Source: Rugamonas sp045984285
Lineage (GTDB): Bacteria; Pseudomonadota; Gammaproteobacteria; Burkholderiales; Burkholderiaceae_D
Direction: 5' to 3'
Length of the DNA stretch: 64,000 bases
NCBI RefSeq assembly: GCF_045984285.3
Contig: NZ_JBJQIK030000011.1
Location: 1 to 64,000 of the forward strand
Under the pieces are notes generated by a model. It made no database searches, was not told the origin of the DNA, and was given only the letters and a program-made list of their open reading frames with translations. Each line of letters begins with the position of its first letter. The stretch's first letter is position 1. The position numbers were made by a program, and so were the translations under genes. Of the stretch, positions 1-6,594 are shown piece after piece.

Positions 1-127
1 AGGCGACAACGTGTCGATCACCGTCAAGCTGATCAACCCGATCGCTATGGAAGAAGGCCTGCGTTTCGCAATCCGCGAAGGCGGCCGTACCGTTGGCGCC
101 GGCGTCGTGGCCAAGATCATCGCCTAA
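1..127 (+). CDS. tuf: Elongation factor Tu, 3' end only
   Basis: The window opens inside this gene; 41 codons and a TAA stop are visible. The translated tail ([19 protein letters not shown], then the ending [10 protein letters not shown]) is the conserved C-terminal beta-barrel end of bacterial EF-Tu, the GTPase that delivers aminoacyl-tRNA to the ribosome. It lies 109 bp upstream of rpsJ, the usual str/S10 junction. The start and G domain lie outside the window. Identification rests on the tail plus context. Confidence 0.96.
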
Positions 128-142
128 TCAAGCCTTGATCCG

Positions 143-176
143 GCGGGGCCGACCTGTGATATCATGTCGGCCCCGC
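143..176 (+). promoter_or_regulatory. GC-rich hairpin in the tuf-rpsJ gap
   Basis: A perfect 11-bp stem, GCGGGGCCGAC (143-153) with GTCGGCCCCGC (166-176), closes a 12-nt loop that holds the palindrome TGATATCA. No U-run follows, so it is not a typical intrinsic terminator. It lies 15 bp after the tuf stop and about 60 bp before rpsJ, so it could be an attenuator, a processing site or a barrier protecting the tuf mRNA 3' end. The function is inference. Confidence 0.5.
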
Positions 177-236
177 TAGCAGTACTTTCATACATTGCCG
201 GGACTTTGATTCCGGTTCGTTCTTTAAGGAAATAGC

Positions 237-554
237 ATGTCCGCTCCAAACCAGAAAATCCGCATTCGCCTGAAGGCTTTCGACTACAAGCTGATCGACC
301 AGTCCGCCCTGGAAATCGTTGACACCGCCAAGCGCACCGGCGCCGTGGTAAAAGGCCCAGTGCCTCTGCCAACCCGCATCCAGCGCTACGACGTGCTGCG
401 TTCCCCGCACGTGAACAAGACCTCGCGCGACCAGTTCGAAATCCGCACCCACCAGCGTCTGATGGACATCGTGGACCCAACCGACAAGACCGTTGACGCG
501 CTGATGAAGCTGGACCTGCCAGCTGGCGTGGACGTCGAAATCAAACTGCAGTAA
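237..554 (+). CDS. rpsJ: 30S ribosomal protein S10
   Basis: This 105-aa protein matches S10 in length (about 103 aa) and in conserved stretches such as KIRIRLKAFDYKLID and GPVPLPT. S10 belongs to the 30S head and, as NusE, to transcription antitermination complexes. An AAGGAA Shine-Dalgarno lies just upstream of the ATG. S10 normally leads an operon continuing directly into rplC. Here rplC is about 17.8 kb away, and rpsJ is followed at once by tandem hairpins, so it appears to be transcribed with tuf and terminated separately. Confidence 0.98.
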   Translation: MSAPNQKIRIRLKAFDYKLIDQSALEIVDTAKRTGAVVKGPVPLPTRIQRYDVLRSPHVNKTSRDQFEIRTHQRLMDIVDPTDKTVDALMKLDLPAGVDVEIKLQ

Positions 555-563
555 TCGAATTGC

Positions 564-628
564 GGCAGGATGGCGGCAACGCCATCCGCCAGGAAAAGCC
601 GGACCCGCTCACGCGGTCCGGCTTTTTT
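564..628 (+). terminator. Tandem hairpins ending rpsJ transcription
   Basis: Two hairpins follow the rpsJ stop. The first has an 8-bp stem, GGATGGCG/CGCCATCC (568-575, 580-587), with a GCAA tetraloop; a further GGC/GCC step extends it. The second is a textbook intrinsic terminator: a perfect 12-bp stem, AAAAGCCGGACC/GGTCCGGCTTTT (594-605, 615-626), with the T-tract running on. Strong termination here separates rpsJ from everything downstream. Confidence 0.93.
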
Positions 629-673
629 GTTTTGATGCGACAATTGGCGGACTGGTCCATTTCGGAGCTTCCC

Positions 674-1066
674 ATGATCTCGCATGTCTACCTCGGCGTG
701 AACGACTTCGGCCGCGCCTTCCGCTTCTACGCCCCGCTGATGGAAATCCTGGGCCACAAGCTGCGCTTCCGCGACGACGCCCAGCCCTGGGCGGGCTGGA
801 TGCCCGGCGATGCGCCACGTCCGCTGTTCCTGATCGGCGCGCCGTTCGATGGCGGCGAAGCCACGCGCGGCAACGGCCAGATGGTGGCCTTGCAGGCGGG
901 GCGGCGCGAACTGGTGGACCAGGCCTATACCCACGCGCTGGCCAGCGGCGGCCGCTGCGAAGGGGCGCCCGGCCTGCGCCCCCACTACCACCCCAACTAC
1001 TACGGCGCCTACTTCCGCGACCCGGACGGCAACAAACTGTGTATCTGCTGCCACGACGCGGCCTGA
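674..1066 (+). CDS. VOC family (glyoxalase/bleomycin-resistance fold) protein
   Basis: A 130-aa single-domain protein of the vicinal oxygen chelate superfamily. It has the N-terminal MISHVYLGVNDFGRAFRFY strand-helix pattern and a C-terminal GAYFRDPDGNKLCI strand, where VOC enzymes usually place a metal-binding Glu; here a Cys stands near that spot (KLCICC). The ATG at 674 was chosen because the family begins here and GGAG sits just upstream; the longer open frame from 560 would run through the terminator. Substrate unknown. It stands alone between the rpsJ terminator and a MarR gene. Confidence 0.85.
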   Translation: MISHVYLGVNDFGRAFRFYAPLMEILGHKLRFRDDAQPWAGWMPGDAPRPLFLIGAPFDGGEATRGNGQMVALQAGRRELVDQAYTHALASGGRCEGAPGLRPHYHPNYYGAYFRDPDGNKLCICCHDAA

Positions 1067-1087
1067 AAGTTGGTGCGCGTCTTTTTC

Positions 1088-1116
1088 TTGCATAAAGTTT
1101 CCATGGAAACTAATAT
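1088..1116 (+). promoter_or_regulatory. MarR gene promoter with a palindromic operator in its spacer
   Basis: A -35 TTGCAT (1088-1093) and a -10 TAATAT (1111-1116) are separated by exactly 17 bp. The spacer is filled by the perfect 16-bp palindrome AGTTTCCATGGAAACT (1096-1111), typical in size and symmetry of MarR dimer sites. The predicted start of transcription, about 7 bp after the -10, coincides with the ATG at 1123, so the message may be leaderless. Autorepression by the adjacent MarR protein is inference. Confidence 0.8.
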
Positions 1117-1122
1117 AGAGGT

Positions 1123-1578
1123 ATGAAAAAACAGGTCAGTCATCTTGAATCGCATCTGGGCTTCTGGCTGCGCTTTGTCTCTAACCACGTATCGGGGCGA
1201 TTTGCGCGGCTGATGGAGGAGAACGGGGTATCGGTATCCGAGTGGGTCGCATTGCGCCAGCTTTACGATGCAGGCGAGGCGTCTGCGGCGCAGCTGATGG
1301 ATGCGCTGGGCATGACGAAGGGGGCGGTATCAAAAATCGTCACCCGGCTGGAGCAGAAAGGCCTGGCGCAGCGCGAAGGCAGCGTTGCGGATGGCAGGGC
1401 GCAAGTGATTGCACTCACGCGTTCCGGCCGCGCGCTGGTGCCGAAACTCGCGGCGCTGGCGGACCAGAACGATGAACTGTTTTTCTCAGCCCTGAACGGG
1501 CAGCAGCGGCGCATGCTGATGCAGATGATGCAGCAGCTGGTGCGTGTCCATGAACTGAAACAGGTACCAGTGGAGTAG
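1123..1578 (+). CDS. MarR family transcriptional regulator
   Basis: A 151-aa winged-helix regulator. The core runs from about residue 40 to 110, with the recognition helix in LMDALGMTKGAVSKIVTRLEQ and the wing at EGSVADGRAQVIALT. Flanking helices (LGFWLRFVSNHVSGRFARLM at the N-terminus, MLMQMMQQLVRVHEL at the C-terminus) form the usual dimerisation region. The DUF1398 gene begins 10 bp after its stop, so the two are probably co-transcribed. A perfect palindrome in its own promoter suggests autoregulation. The ligand cannot be told. Confidence 0.93.
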   Translation: MKKQVSHLESHLGFWLRFVSNHVSGRFARLMEENGVSVSEWVALRQLYDAGEASAAQLMDALGMTKGAVSKIVTRLEQKGLAQREGSVADGRAQVIALTRSGRALVPKLAALADQNDELFFSALNGQQRRMLMQMMQQLVRVHELKQVPVE

Positions 1579-1588
1579 GGGAGAGCTT

Positions 1589-1981
1589 ATGAGCACTGCA
1601 TTCACCCAGGCCGCCGAACGGTGTGCGCGCGACTCGCACGCGGGCGCCGCCAGCTTCGGCCAGATCGTTGCGGCACTGGCGCAGGCCGGCACCGAGTCCT
1701 ACTACGCGGACTACCGCAGACGCCTGACGAACTATTACGCCGAGGATGGCGCCACCCATACAGTGGAGCTGCATGCGCCCGACCTGCCCATTCCATCAAC
1801 TTTCGATGCAGCGGCGCTGCAGGCAGCCATTCGCGGCGCCCAGCGCGGCGAGGTGATGTATCCCGAGTTCATGCGCCTGTCGATGGCGGCGGGCTGCGTG
1901 GGTTATATGGTCTGGATCGCCGGCCGCCACGTCAGCTACTTCGGGCGTCGCGGCGAAGTCCACGTCGAGGCTTTCCCATAG
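1589..1981 (+). CDS. DUF1398 family protein
   Basis: A 130-aa soluble protein that I place in the DUF1398 family from its pattern: an early GVESYYADYR-like segment (here GTESYYADYRRRLTNYY), a middle VMYPEFMRLSMAAGCVGY, then MVWIAGRHVSYFGRRGEVHVE near the end. Members are small, of unknown biochemistry, sometimes labelled phage envelope-like without good support. It follows the MarR gene by 10 bp with a GGGAGAG Shine-Dalgarno, so it is the likely regulated target. Confidence 0.78.
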   Translation: MSTAFTQAAERCARDSHAGAASFGQIVAALAQAGTESYYADYRRRLTNYYAEDGATHTVELHAPDLPIPSTFDAAALQAAIRGAQRGEVMYPEFMRLSMAAGCVGYMVWIAGRHVSYFGRRGEVHVEAFP

Positions 1982-2057
1982 CCGTGATGGGGCTGGGCGG
2001 CTGAAATCGGCGCACCATCCAGTCAGCCGCATTCAAACAGGGCATATGATTTTATGA

Positions 2058-2216
2058 CCAGTCAGGGAGGCCGTATGCGCTACAGCCCACATAGTGATGC
2101 GTCGTGGTGCGCGCACTATCACGATCCCGCGTCACAACCCCGTCAACGCACTGACCTTGGGCGGTATTGTGCGCGACGCGGGTCTGACGGTTGAGGAGTT
2201 TCCTAAGCTGCTTTAA
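2058..2216 (+). pseudogene. hicA-type mRNA interferase remnant
   Basis: Frame 2058-2216 encodes HIVMRRGARTITIPRHNP, then VNALTLGGIVRDAGLTVEEF and a short tail to TAA, which is the C-terminal two thirds of a HicA (YcfA-like) toxin. The segment before it is degenerate: where HicA has a Gly-Ser-His catalytic motif the frame reads Thr-Ala-His, there is no credible start codon, and an in-frame stop lies at 2055-2057. No hicB antitoxin is present. It looks like a decayed toxin-antitoxin module. Its stop overlaps the stop of the opposing PEP-CTERM gene. Confidence 0.75.
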
Positions 2217-2953
2217 CTGCGGCGTGTATTGTTTTGCGCGCGGCGGCGCTGATGCAGGCTGGCGAAGCCCAGGGTCAGCAGGCCGGCGCCCAGCAGGCCA
2301 TAGGAGCCGGGCTCCGGCACCACGGAGACCTGCACCTGCACATCCGTGCGCATCGTCAGGCGCTGTTCCAGCACCGTATCGGTGGGATTGCTGAAGAAGA
2401 AGGTGTAGCTCTCGTGCTTGCTGGCATCGGGACCGAAGGGATCGACCGCCGAGCGGATCTCGAAGGCCTGCCCCCAGCTCTCTTCGAAGATCGAGGTGCT
2501 GGAGCTGGCGCGCATCGAGGCCGGATAGCCGCCGTCGCGGCTGGCTTCCCAGTCGTAGGTGAGGGTCAGCGCAACATTGCTGTGCGGGAGTACGGCGAAT
2601 TCCCAGAACATGGACGCGTTCGAGCCTTCGAAGGTGAAGCCGCGCGCCGTGCTGGCGGACGCATACAGCGAGCCGATTTCGCCTGCGGTGCCCGCCAGAG
2701 CGCGGCCGGTCACGCTGTCGATGATTTCGGTAGGCCACAGCCCGTTCACGTGCATCACGCCGCCGAAGCTGCTGGACAGCTCGCCATCCGCATCGCGGAA
2801 GCGGTAGCCGGCGGCAACGCCGTCGCCGGGAGTGAGGTCGATGACCTCCAGGGTGGGAGTGATCTTTACCGAGGAATAGCCGGTTGCGAAGCTGGGCGCG
2901 CTGGCCAGGGCTAGCGCCGCGCAGACGGCAAGCGCTCGAATTGATGAGTGCAT
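2213..2953 (-). CDS. PEP-CTERM sorting domain-containing exported protein
   Basis: A 246-aa protein with an N-terminal signal peptide (MHSSIRALAVCAALALASA, cleavage near SFA-TG), a beta-rich middle of unknown function, and a C-terminal PEP-CTERM tail: VPEPGS, a hydrophobic helix GLLGAGLLTLGFASL, then basic QRRR. Such proteins are processed by the exosortase/EpsH system and usually surface-displayed or released with exopolysaccharide. The ATG at 2953 was chosen over an upstream frame because GGAGG lies 6 bp before it and the signal peptide starts there. No exosortase is in the window. Confidence 0.9.
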   Translation of the reverse strand: MHSSIRALAVCAALALASAPSFATGYSSVKITPTLEVIDLTPGDGVAAGYRFRDADGELSSSFGGVMHVNGLWPTEIIDSVTGRALAGTAGEIGSLYASASTARGFTFEGSNASMFWEFAVLPHSNVALTLTYDWEASRDGGYPASMRASSSTSIFEESWGQAFEIRSAVDPFGPDASKHESYTFFFSNPTDTVLEQRLTMRTDVQVQVSVVPEPGSYGLLGAGLLTLGFASLHQRRRAQNNTRRS

Positions 2954-3079
2954 TGGAACCTCCAAATGTTGAGCCGCAAACGCTGGAAGGACCAAGGCTA
3001 CATCAGGCTCTGCGATGACCTGCGCACCGTAGAGACAGGAAATTTTGTGGCATGAGCAGCCTGTTCCGATGTCAACTAC

Positions 3080-3107
3080 TTGCCTGTCAGCCAGCACGGA
3101 GTAGAAT
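3080..3107 (+). promoter_or_regulatory. Predicted sigma70 promoter of the serine hydrolase gene
   Basis: TTGCCT (3080-3085) and TAGAAT (3102-3107) are separated by 16 bp, leaving a leader of about 20 nt before the ATG at 3136. The match is 4/6 and 5/6 to consensus. Confidence 0.55.
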
Positions 3108-3135
3108 GGGCCGGGTTTGCTAATCTCCGGACCAC

Positions 3136-4410
3136 ATGAGAACACTGCTCAGCGTCGCCGCCCTTGCTGCTTTCTGCGCCGCGCCCGCCTTTGCCGGGAC
3201 GCCGCTGCCCTACATGCCGCCTGCCACGCAAGGCATTGCGCCGGACCGGCTGCACCGCGTGGACAGCTTCGTCGAGCAGGCCATCCAGCGCAACGACTAT
3301 CTGGGCGCCGTGGTGCTGGTGCTACGCAACGGCAAGGTGGTGGATTACAACGCCTATGGTCACCGCGACCTGGCGCGCAGCGAGCCCCTGCAGCGCGACG
3401 CCATCTTCCGCATCTATTCAATGAGCAAGACCGTGACGGCGGTCGCCATCCTGATGCTGATGGAAGAGGGCAAGCTGCTGCTGGACGACCCGGTCTCGAA
3501 ATACCTGCCGGAGTTTGCCGACGCCCGCGTGTTCGTGGCGGGCACGGCTGCCGTGCCGGAAACGCGGCCGCCGAAAATGCCGATCACCATCCGCCAGCTG
3601 CTGACGCACACGCCGGGCTTCGCCTCCTACGGCGACCGTTCGCTGCCGGTCAACCAGATCTTCGACTCTGCGCTGCTGTTCCAGGCGTCCGACCTCGATG
3701 TCTTCAGCAAGCGCCTGGCGCGCGTGCCGCTGGCCCATGAGCCGGGCGCCGAGTTCCACTACGACGGCACCGCCACCGTGGTGGCCGGGCGCATCGTGGA
3801 GGTGGTATCGGGCCTGCGCTTCGACGCCTTCCTGCACAAGCGCCTGTTCCGCCCGTTGCAGATGGCGGACACGGGCTTCATCGTGCCGCCTGCCAAGCGC
3901 CGCCGCATCGTGGACATGACGACCAGCGACGCCGGCGGCCGCCTGAGCGCCGTCGCGCCGGGCCGCATTGCGCCGGCGGGCGAACTGCAGAATCCCTATT
4001 TCAGCGGCGCGGGCGGCCTGTATTCCACGGCTGGCGACTACGCCCGCTTCGCCCAGATGCTGCTGAACGGCGGCCAGCTGGACGGCGTGCAGATCCTGGG
4101 CCGCAAGAGCGTCGAGATGATGATGGCCAATCACCTGTCGCACCTCAGCCCGCCGACGCACGAGTTCAGCCCGGCCGAGGGCTTTGGCCTGGGCGGCTCG
4201 GTGGTGCTGGATGTGGCGCGCCGTGCGCGGCTGGGTTCGGTCGGCCAGTTCGGCTGGTCGGGCGCCGCCTCCACCTATTACACGATTGATCCGAAGGAAA
4301 ACCTGGTGGCGCTGCTGATGATGCAGCACCTGCCGAGCGGCAAGCCCAGCGATCCGCCCAAGCTGAACGTGAAATTTTTTAATCTCGTGTACCAATCGTT
4401 GATCAAATGA
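3136..4410 (+). CDS. Exported serine hydrolase, class C beta-lactamase/esterase fold
   Basis: A 424-aa protein with a signal peptide (MRTLLSVAALAAFCAAPAFA) and a beta-lactamase-type transpeptidase fold. The catalytic SxxK is SMSK at residues 95-98. Tyr in EFHYDGT is the likely second motif and FGWSGAAST the likely third, where class C enzymes carry KTG or HxG. This divergence favours an esterase or D-amino-acid peptidase over a true beta-lactamase. Periplasmic location is expected. It precedes the LacI-type gene by 33 bp, so some read-through is possible, but membership of that locus is uncertain. Confidence 0.88.
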   Translation: MRTLLSVAALAAFCAAPAFAGTPLPYMPPATQGIAPDRLHRVDSFVEQAIQRNDYLGAVVLVLRNGKVVDYNAYGHRDLARSEPLQRDAIFRIYSMSKTVTAVAILMLMEEGKLLLDDPVSKYLPEFADARVFVAGTAAVPETRPPKMPITIRQLLTHTPGFASYGDRSLPVNQIFDSALLFQASDLDVFSKRLARVPLAHEPGAEFHYDGTATVVAGRIVEVVSGLRFDAFLHKRLFRPLQMADTGFIVPPAKRRRIVDMTTSDAGGRLSAVAPGRIAPAGELQNPYFSGAGGLYSTAGDYARFAQMLLNGGQLDGVQILGRKSVEMMMANHLSHLSPPTHEFSPAEGFGLGGSVVLDVARRARLGSVGQFGWSGAASTYYTIDPKENLVALLMMQHLPSGKPSDPPKLNVKFFNLVYQSLIK

Positions 4411-4413
4411 TAC

Positions 4414-4425
4414 ATAATCGATTGC
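4414..4425. promoter_or_regulatory. Candidate LacI-family operator before the regulator gene
   Basis: ATAATCGATTGC matches 10 of 12 positions of the GCAATCGATTGC operator found upstream of the sugar kinase gene and contains the same AATCGATT core with central CG. It lies 18 bp before the regulator ATG, suggesting autoregulation. Confidence 0.55.
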
Positions 4426-4443
4426 CCGCATAAGGATAACGAA

Positions 4444-5445
4444 ATGGCAACGATGAAGCAGGTGGCCGAGCGCGCAGGCGTATCGACCACGACCGTATCC
4501 CACGTGCTGAACAACACCCGCGCCGTCAGCGAAGATGTCAAGGAGCGCGTGCGCACCGCCATGGCGGAGATGCGCTACATCCCCAGCGCGGTGGCGCGCA
4601 GCCTGAAAAACGACAAGACGCACACCATCGGGATGATGATCCCGAATAACACCAACCCCTATTTTGCCGAGCTGATCCAGGGCATCGAGGATGCTTCCTT
4701 CAAGCAGGGCTACAACGTCATCTTGTGCAACGCCTACGACGACACGCGCAAGCAGTCGGCCTACCTGCAGGTGCTGATGGAAAAGCGCATCGACGGGCTG
4801 ATCCTGGTGGCTTCCGGCGCGGACGATGAATTGTCGTCGCGCCTTCAGCATCAGCCCATTCCCACCGTGCTGGTCGACCGTGAAGTGGAGGGGGTGCAGG
4901 CCGATTTCGTCGAGGCCGACCACGAAGAGGGCGGCTACCTCGCCACCAAATACCTGATCGGGCTGGGCCACAAGGACATCGCCTGCGTGTCCGGCCCGAT
5001 CGACCTGCTGCCTTCGCGCGCCCGCGTGGAAGGCTATCTGCGCGCGCTGAAGGAAGCGGGCCTGCGCTTCCGCCTCGACTACCTGGTGCGCAGCGACTTC
5101 ACCAGCGAAGGCGGCTTCCAGGCGTTCAAGCAGCTGCTGGCCATGCCCAAGCCGCCCAGCGCCATCTTCGCCAGCAACGACCTGATGGCCATCGGCGGCC
5201 TGTGCGCCGCCAACGCCGCCGGGGTGCGCGTGCCCGAGCAGCTGTCCGTGATCGGCTACGACGATATCGCCCTGGCCTCCTTCACCACGCCGCCGCTGAC
5301 CACGATGGCGCAGCCGAAGTACGAGATGGGCGCACTGACGGCCCGCGTCCTGCTCGACCGCGTCGCCGGCCCCACCTTGCCGCTGCGCCGCGAGATGCTG
5401 CACACCGAGCTCGTGGTGCGCCAGTCCACCGCCCGGCTGGCCTGA
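4444..5445 (+). CDS. LacI/GalR family transcriptional regulator
   Basis: A 333-aa repressor. Residues 1-55 form the LacI DNA-binding headpiece (MKQVAERAGVSTTTVSHVLN followed by a hinge helix around SAVARSLKN). Residues 60-333 form a periplasmic-binding-protein-like sugar-sensing domain with the usual TIGMMIPNNTNPYFAELIQ and SVIGYDDIALA segments. The headpiece resembles PurR/RbsR-type regulators that bind palindromes centred on CG, which fits the GCAATCGATTGC repeats next to it. The effector is unknown; a pentose or furanoside product is a reasonable guess from the neighbours. Confidence 0.95.
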   Translation: MATMKQVAERAGVSTTTVSHVLNNTRAVSEDVKERVRTAMAEMRYIPSAVARSLKNDKTHTIGMMIPNNTNPYFAELIQGIEDASFKQGYNVILCNAYDDTRKQSAYLQVLMEKRIDGLILVASGADDELSSRLQHQPIPTVLVDREVEGVQADFVEADHEEGGYLATKYLIGLGHKDIACVSGPIDLLPSRARVEGYLRALKEAGLRFRLDYLVRSDFTSEGGFQAFKQLLAMPKPPSAIFASNDLMAIGGLCAANAAGVRVPEQLSVIGYDDIALASFTTPPLTTMAQPKYEMGALTARVLLDRVAGPTLPLRREMLHTELVVRQSTARLA

Positions 5446-5459
5446 AAACAACAAACCGA

Positions 5460-5515
5460 TTGACTTGCAGGGAAATCAGGAGTTCAATAGCAATCGTTTG
5501 CGCAATCGATTGCGC
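5460..5515 (+). promoter_or_regulatory. Promoter and tandem LacI-type operators controlling the carbohydrate locus
   Basis: A promoter, TTGACT (5460-5465) and TTCAAT (5483-5488) with a 17-bp spacer, is followed directly by two abutting 12-bp operators: GCAATCGTTTGC (5490-5501) and GCAATCGATTGC (5502-5513). The second is a perfect palindrome extending to 16 bp (5500-5515). Both share the central CG typical of LacI-family sites and cover the predicted transcription start, so bound repressor should block initiation. The abutting sites imply two dimers about 12 bp apart. Confidence 0.78.
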
Positions 5516-5549
5516 TGCATAAATAGAATAATTCCGGAGACCTGAGAGC

Positions 5550-6500
5550 ATGACGCCCCGTATCACCATAGTCGGCAGTATCAATATCGATCTGGTGTTT
5601 CGCACCCCGCGCATGCCCATGCTCGGCGAAACCATCAGCGGCGATGGCTTCCGCCAGGTCGCCGGCGGCAAGGGCGCGAACCAGGCTGTTGCAGCGGCGC
5701 GACAGGGCGCCGAGGTCCGTTTCATTGGCGCGGTCGGCGACGATGAATTCGGCCGTTCGGCCCTGGCCGGCCTGCGCGGCAACGATATCTGCATCGAAGG
5801 CGTGCTCACCGTTCCCGGCGTGGCCACCGGCGTGGCCGGCATTTTCGTGGACTCGGACGGCGCCAACAGCATCGTGATCGCGCCGGGCGCGAACGATGTG
5901 CTGAGCGTGGCCCAGGTGGAGGCGGCCGCCGCCACCATTGAAGGCGCCTCCTACCTCGTGTGCCAGCTCGAATCGCCGCTCGATACCGTCACCCGCGCCA
6001 TCGAAATTGCGCGCGCGGCAGGCGTAAAAGTCGTGCTGAACGCGGCGCCGGCCGCCGACCTGCCGGACAGCCTGCTGGCCATGACCGACTACCTTGTTGT
6101 CAATGAAACCGAAGCTTCGCAGCTGAGCGGCCTCGATGTGCGCGGCACGGAAGATGCCGTGGCCGCCGGCCGCGCCCTGTGCCGCCGCGGTGCTGGCGCT
6201 GTGCTGCTGACCATGGGAGAATCGGGCGTACTCGTGTCTGATTGCAACACACAGCACCTGATCCCGGCAGCCAAGGTTTTACCGATCGATACCACTGCCG
6301 CCGGCGACACTTTCGTCGGCGCCCTCACCGTCGCCCTGGCGCGCGGCATGACGCTGGAAGTGGCCACCCGCGAGGCGCAATACGCCGCCGCCCTGGCCGT
6401 AACCCGCATCGGCGCCCAGACCTCGATTCCCACGCGTGAGGAACTGCAGCAATTCATCGACAGCCGGGGCGGCCGCGCAGCCCTCGGTCTCGACCTGTAA
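5550..6500 (+). CDS. rbsK: PfkB family sugar kinase, ribokinase-like
   Basis: A 316-aa kinase with both PfkB signatures: GGKGANQAVAAARQGAEVRF with GAVGDDEFG near the N-terminus, and DTTAAGDTFVGAL with the catalytic Asp at residue 253. Length and the opening ITIVGSINIDLVFR are those of ribokinase, which phosphorylates D-ribose at O5. In this locus the real substrate could be another furanose released by the GH127 enzyme. It is the first gene after the operators, with GGAG 13 bp ahead of the ATG. Confidence 0.88.
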   Translation: MTPRITIVGSINIDLVFRTPRMPMLGETISGDGFRQVAGGKGANQAVAAARQGAEVRFIGAVGDDEFGRSALAGLRGNDICIEGVLTVPGVATGVAGIFVDSDGANSIVIAPGANDVLSVAQVEAAAATIEGASYLVCQLESPLDTVTRAIEIARAAGVKVVLNAAPAADLPDSLLAMTDYLVVNETEASQLSGLDVRGTEDAVAAGRALCRRGAGAVLLTMGESGVLVSDCNTQHLIPAAKVLPIDTTAAGDTFVGALTVALARGMTLEVATREAQYAAALAVTRIGAQTSIPTREELQQFIDSRGGRAALGLDL

Positions 6501-6594
6501 GGAGGACCTGATCGCCCTGCCTGACCCTGCTGTGACTGAAAGAGCGCCCGCTGTTCCGGGGCATCCGACAACTCAAATGAGACATAAGAAAATC

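Noticed and set aside
143..176. Intrinsic terminator after tuf
   Set aside because: The stem is strong but no T-tract follows, so it is listed only as a hairpin of unknown role.
3136..4410. A beta-lactamase resistance gene
   Set aside because: SxxK is present, but the second and third motifs differ from class C beta-lactamases; esterase or peptidase activity is more likely.
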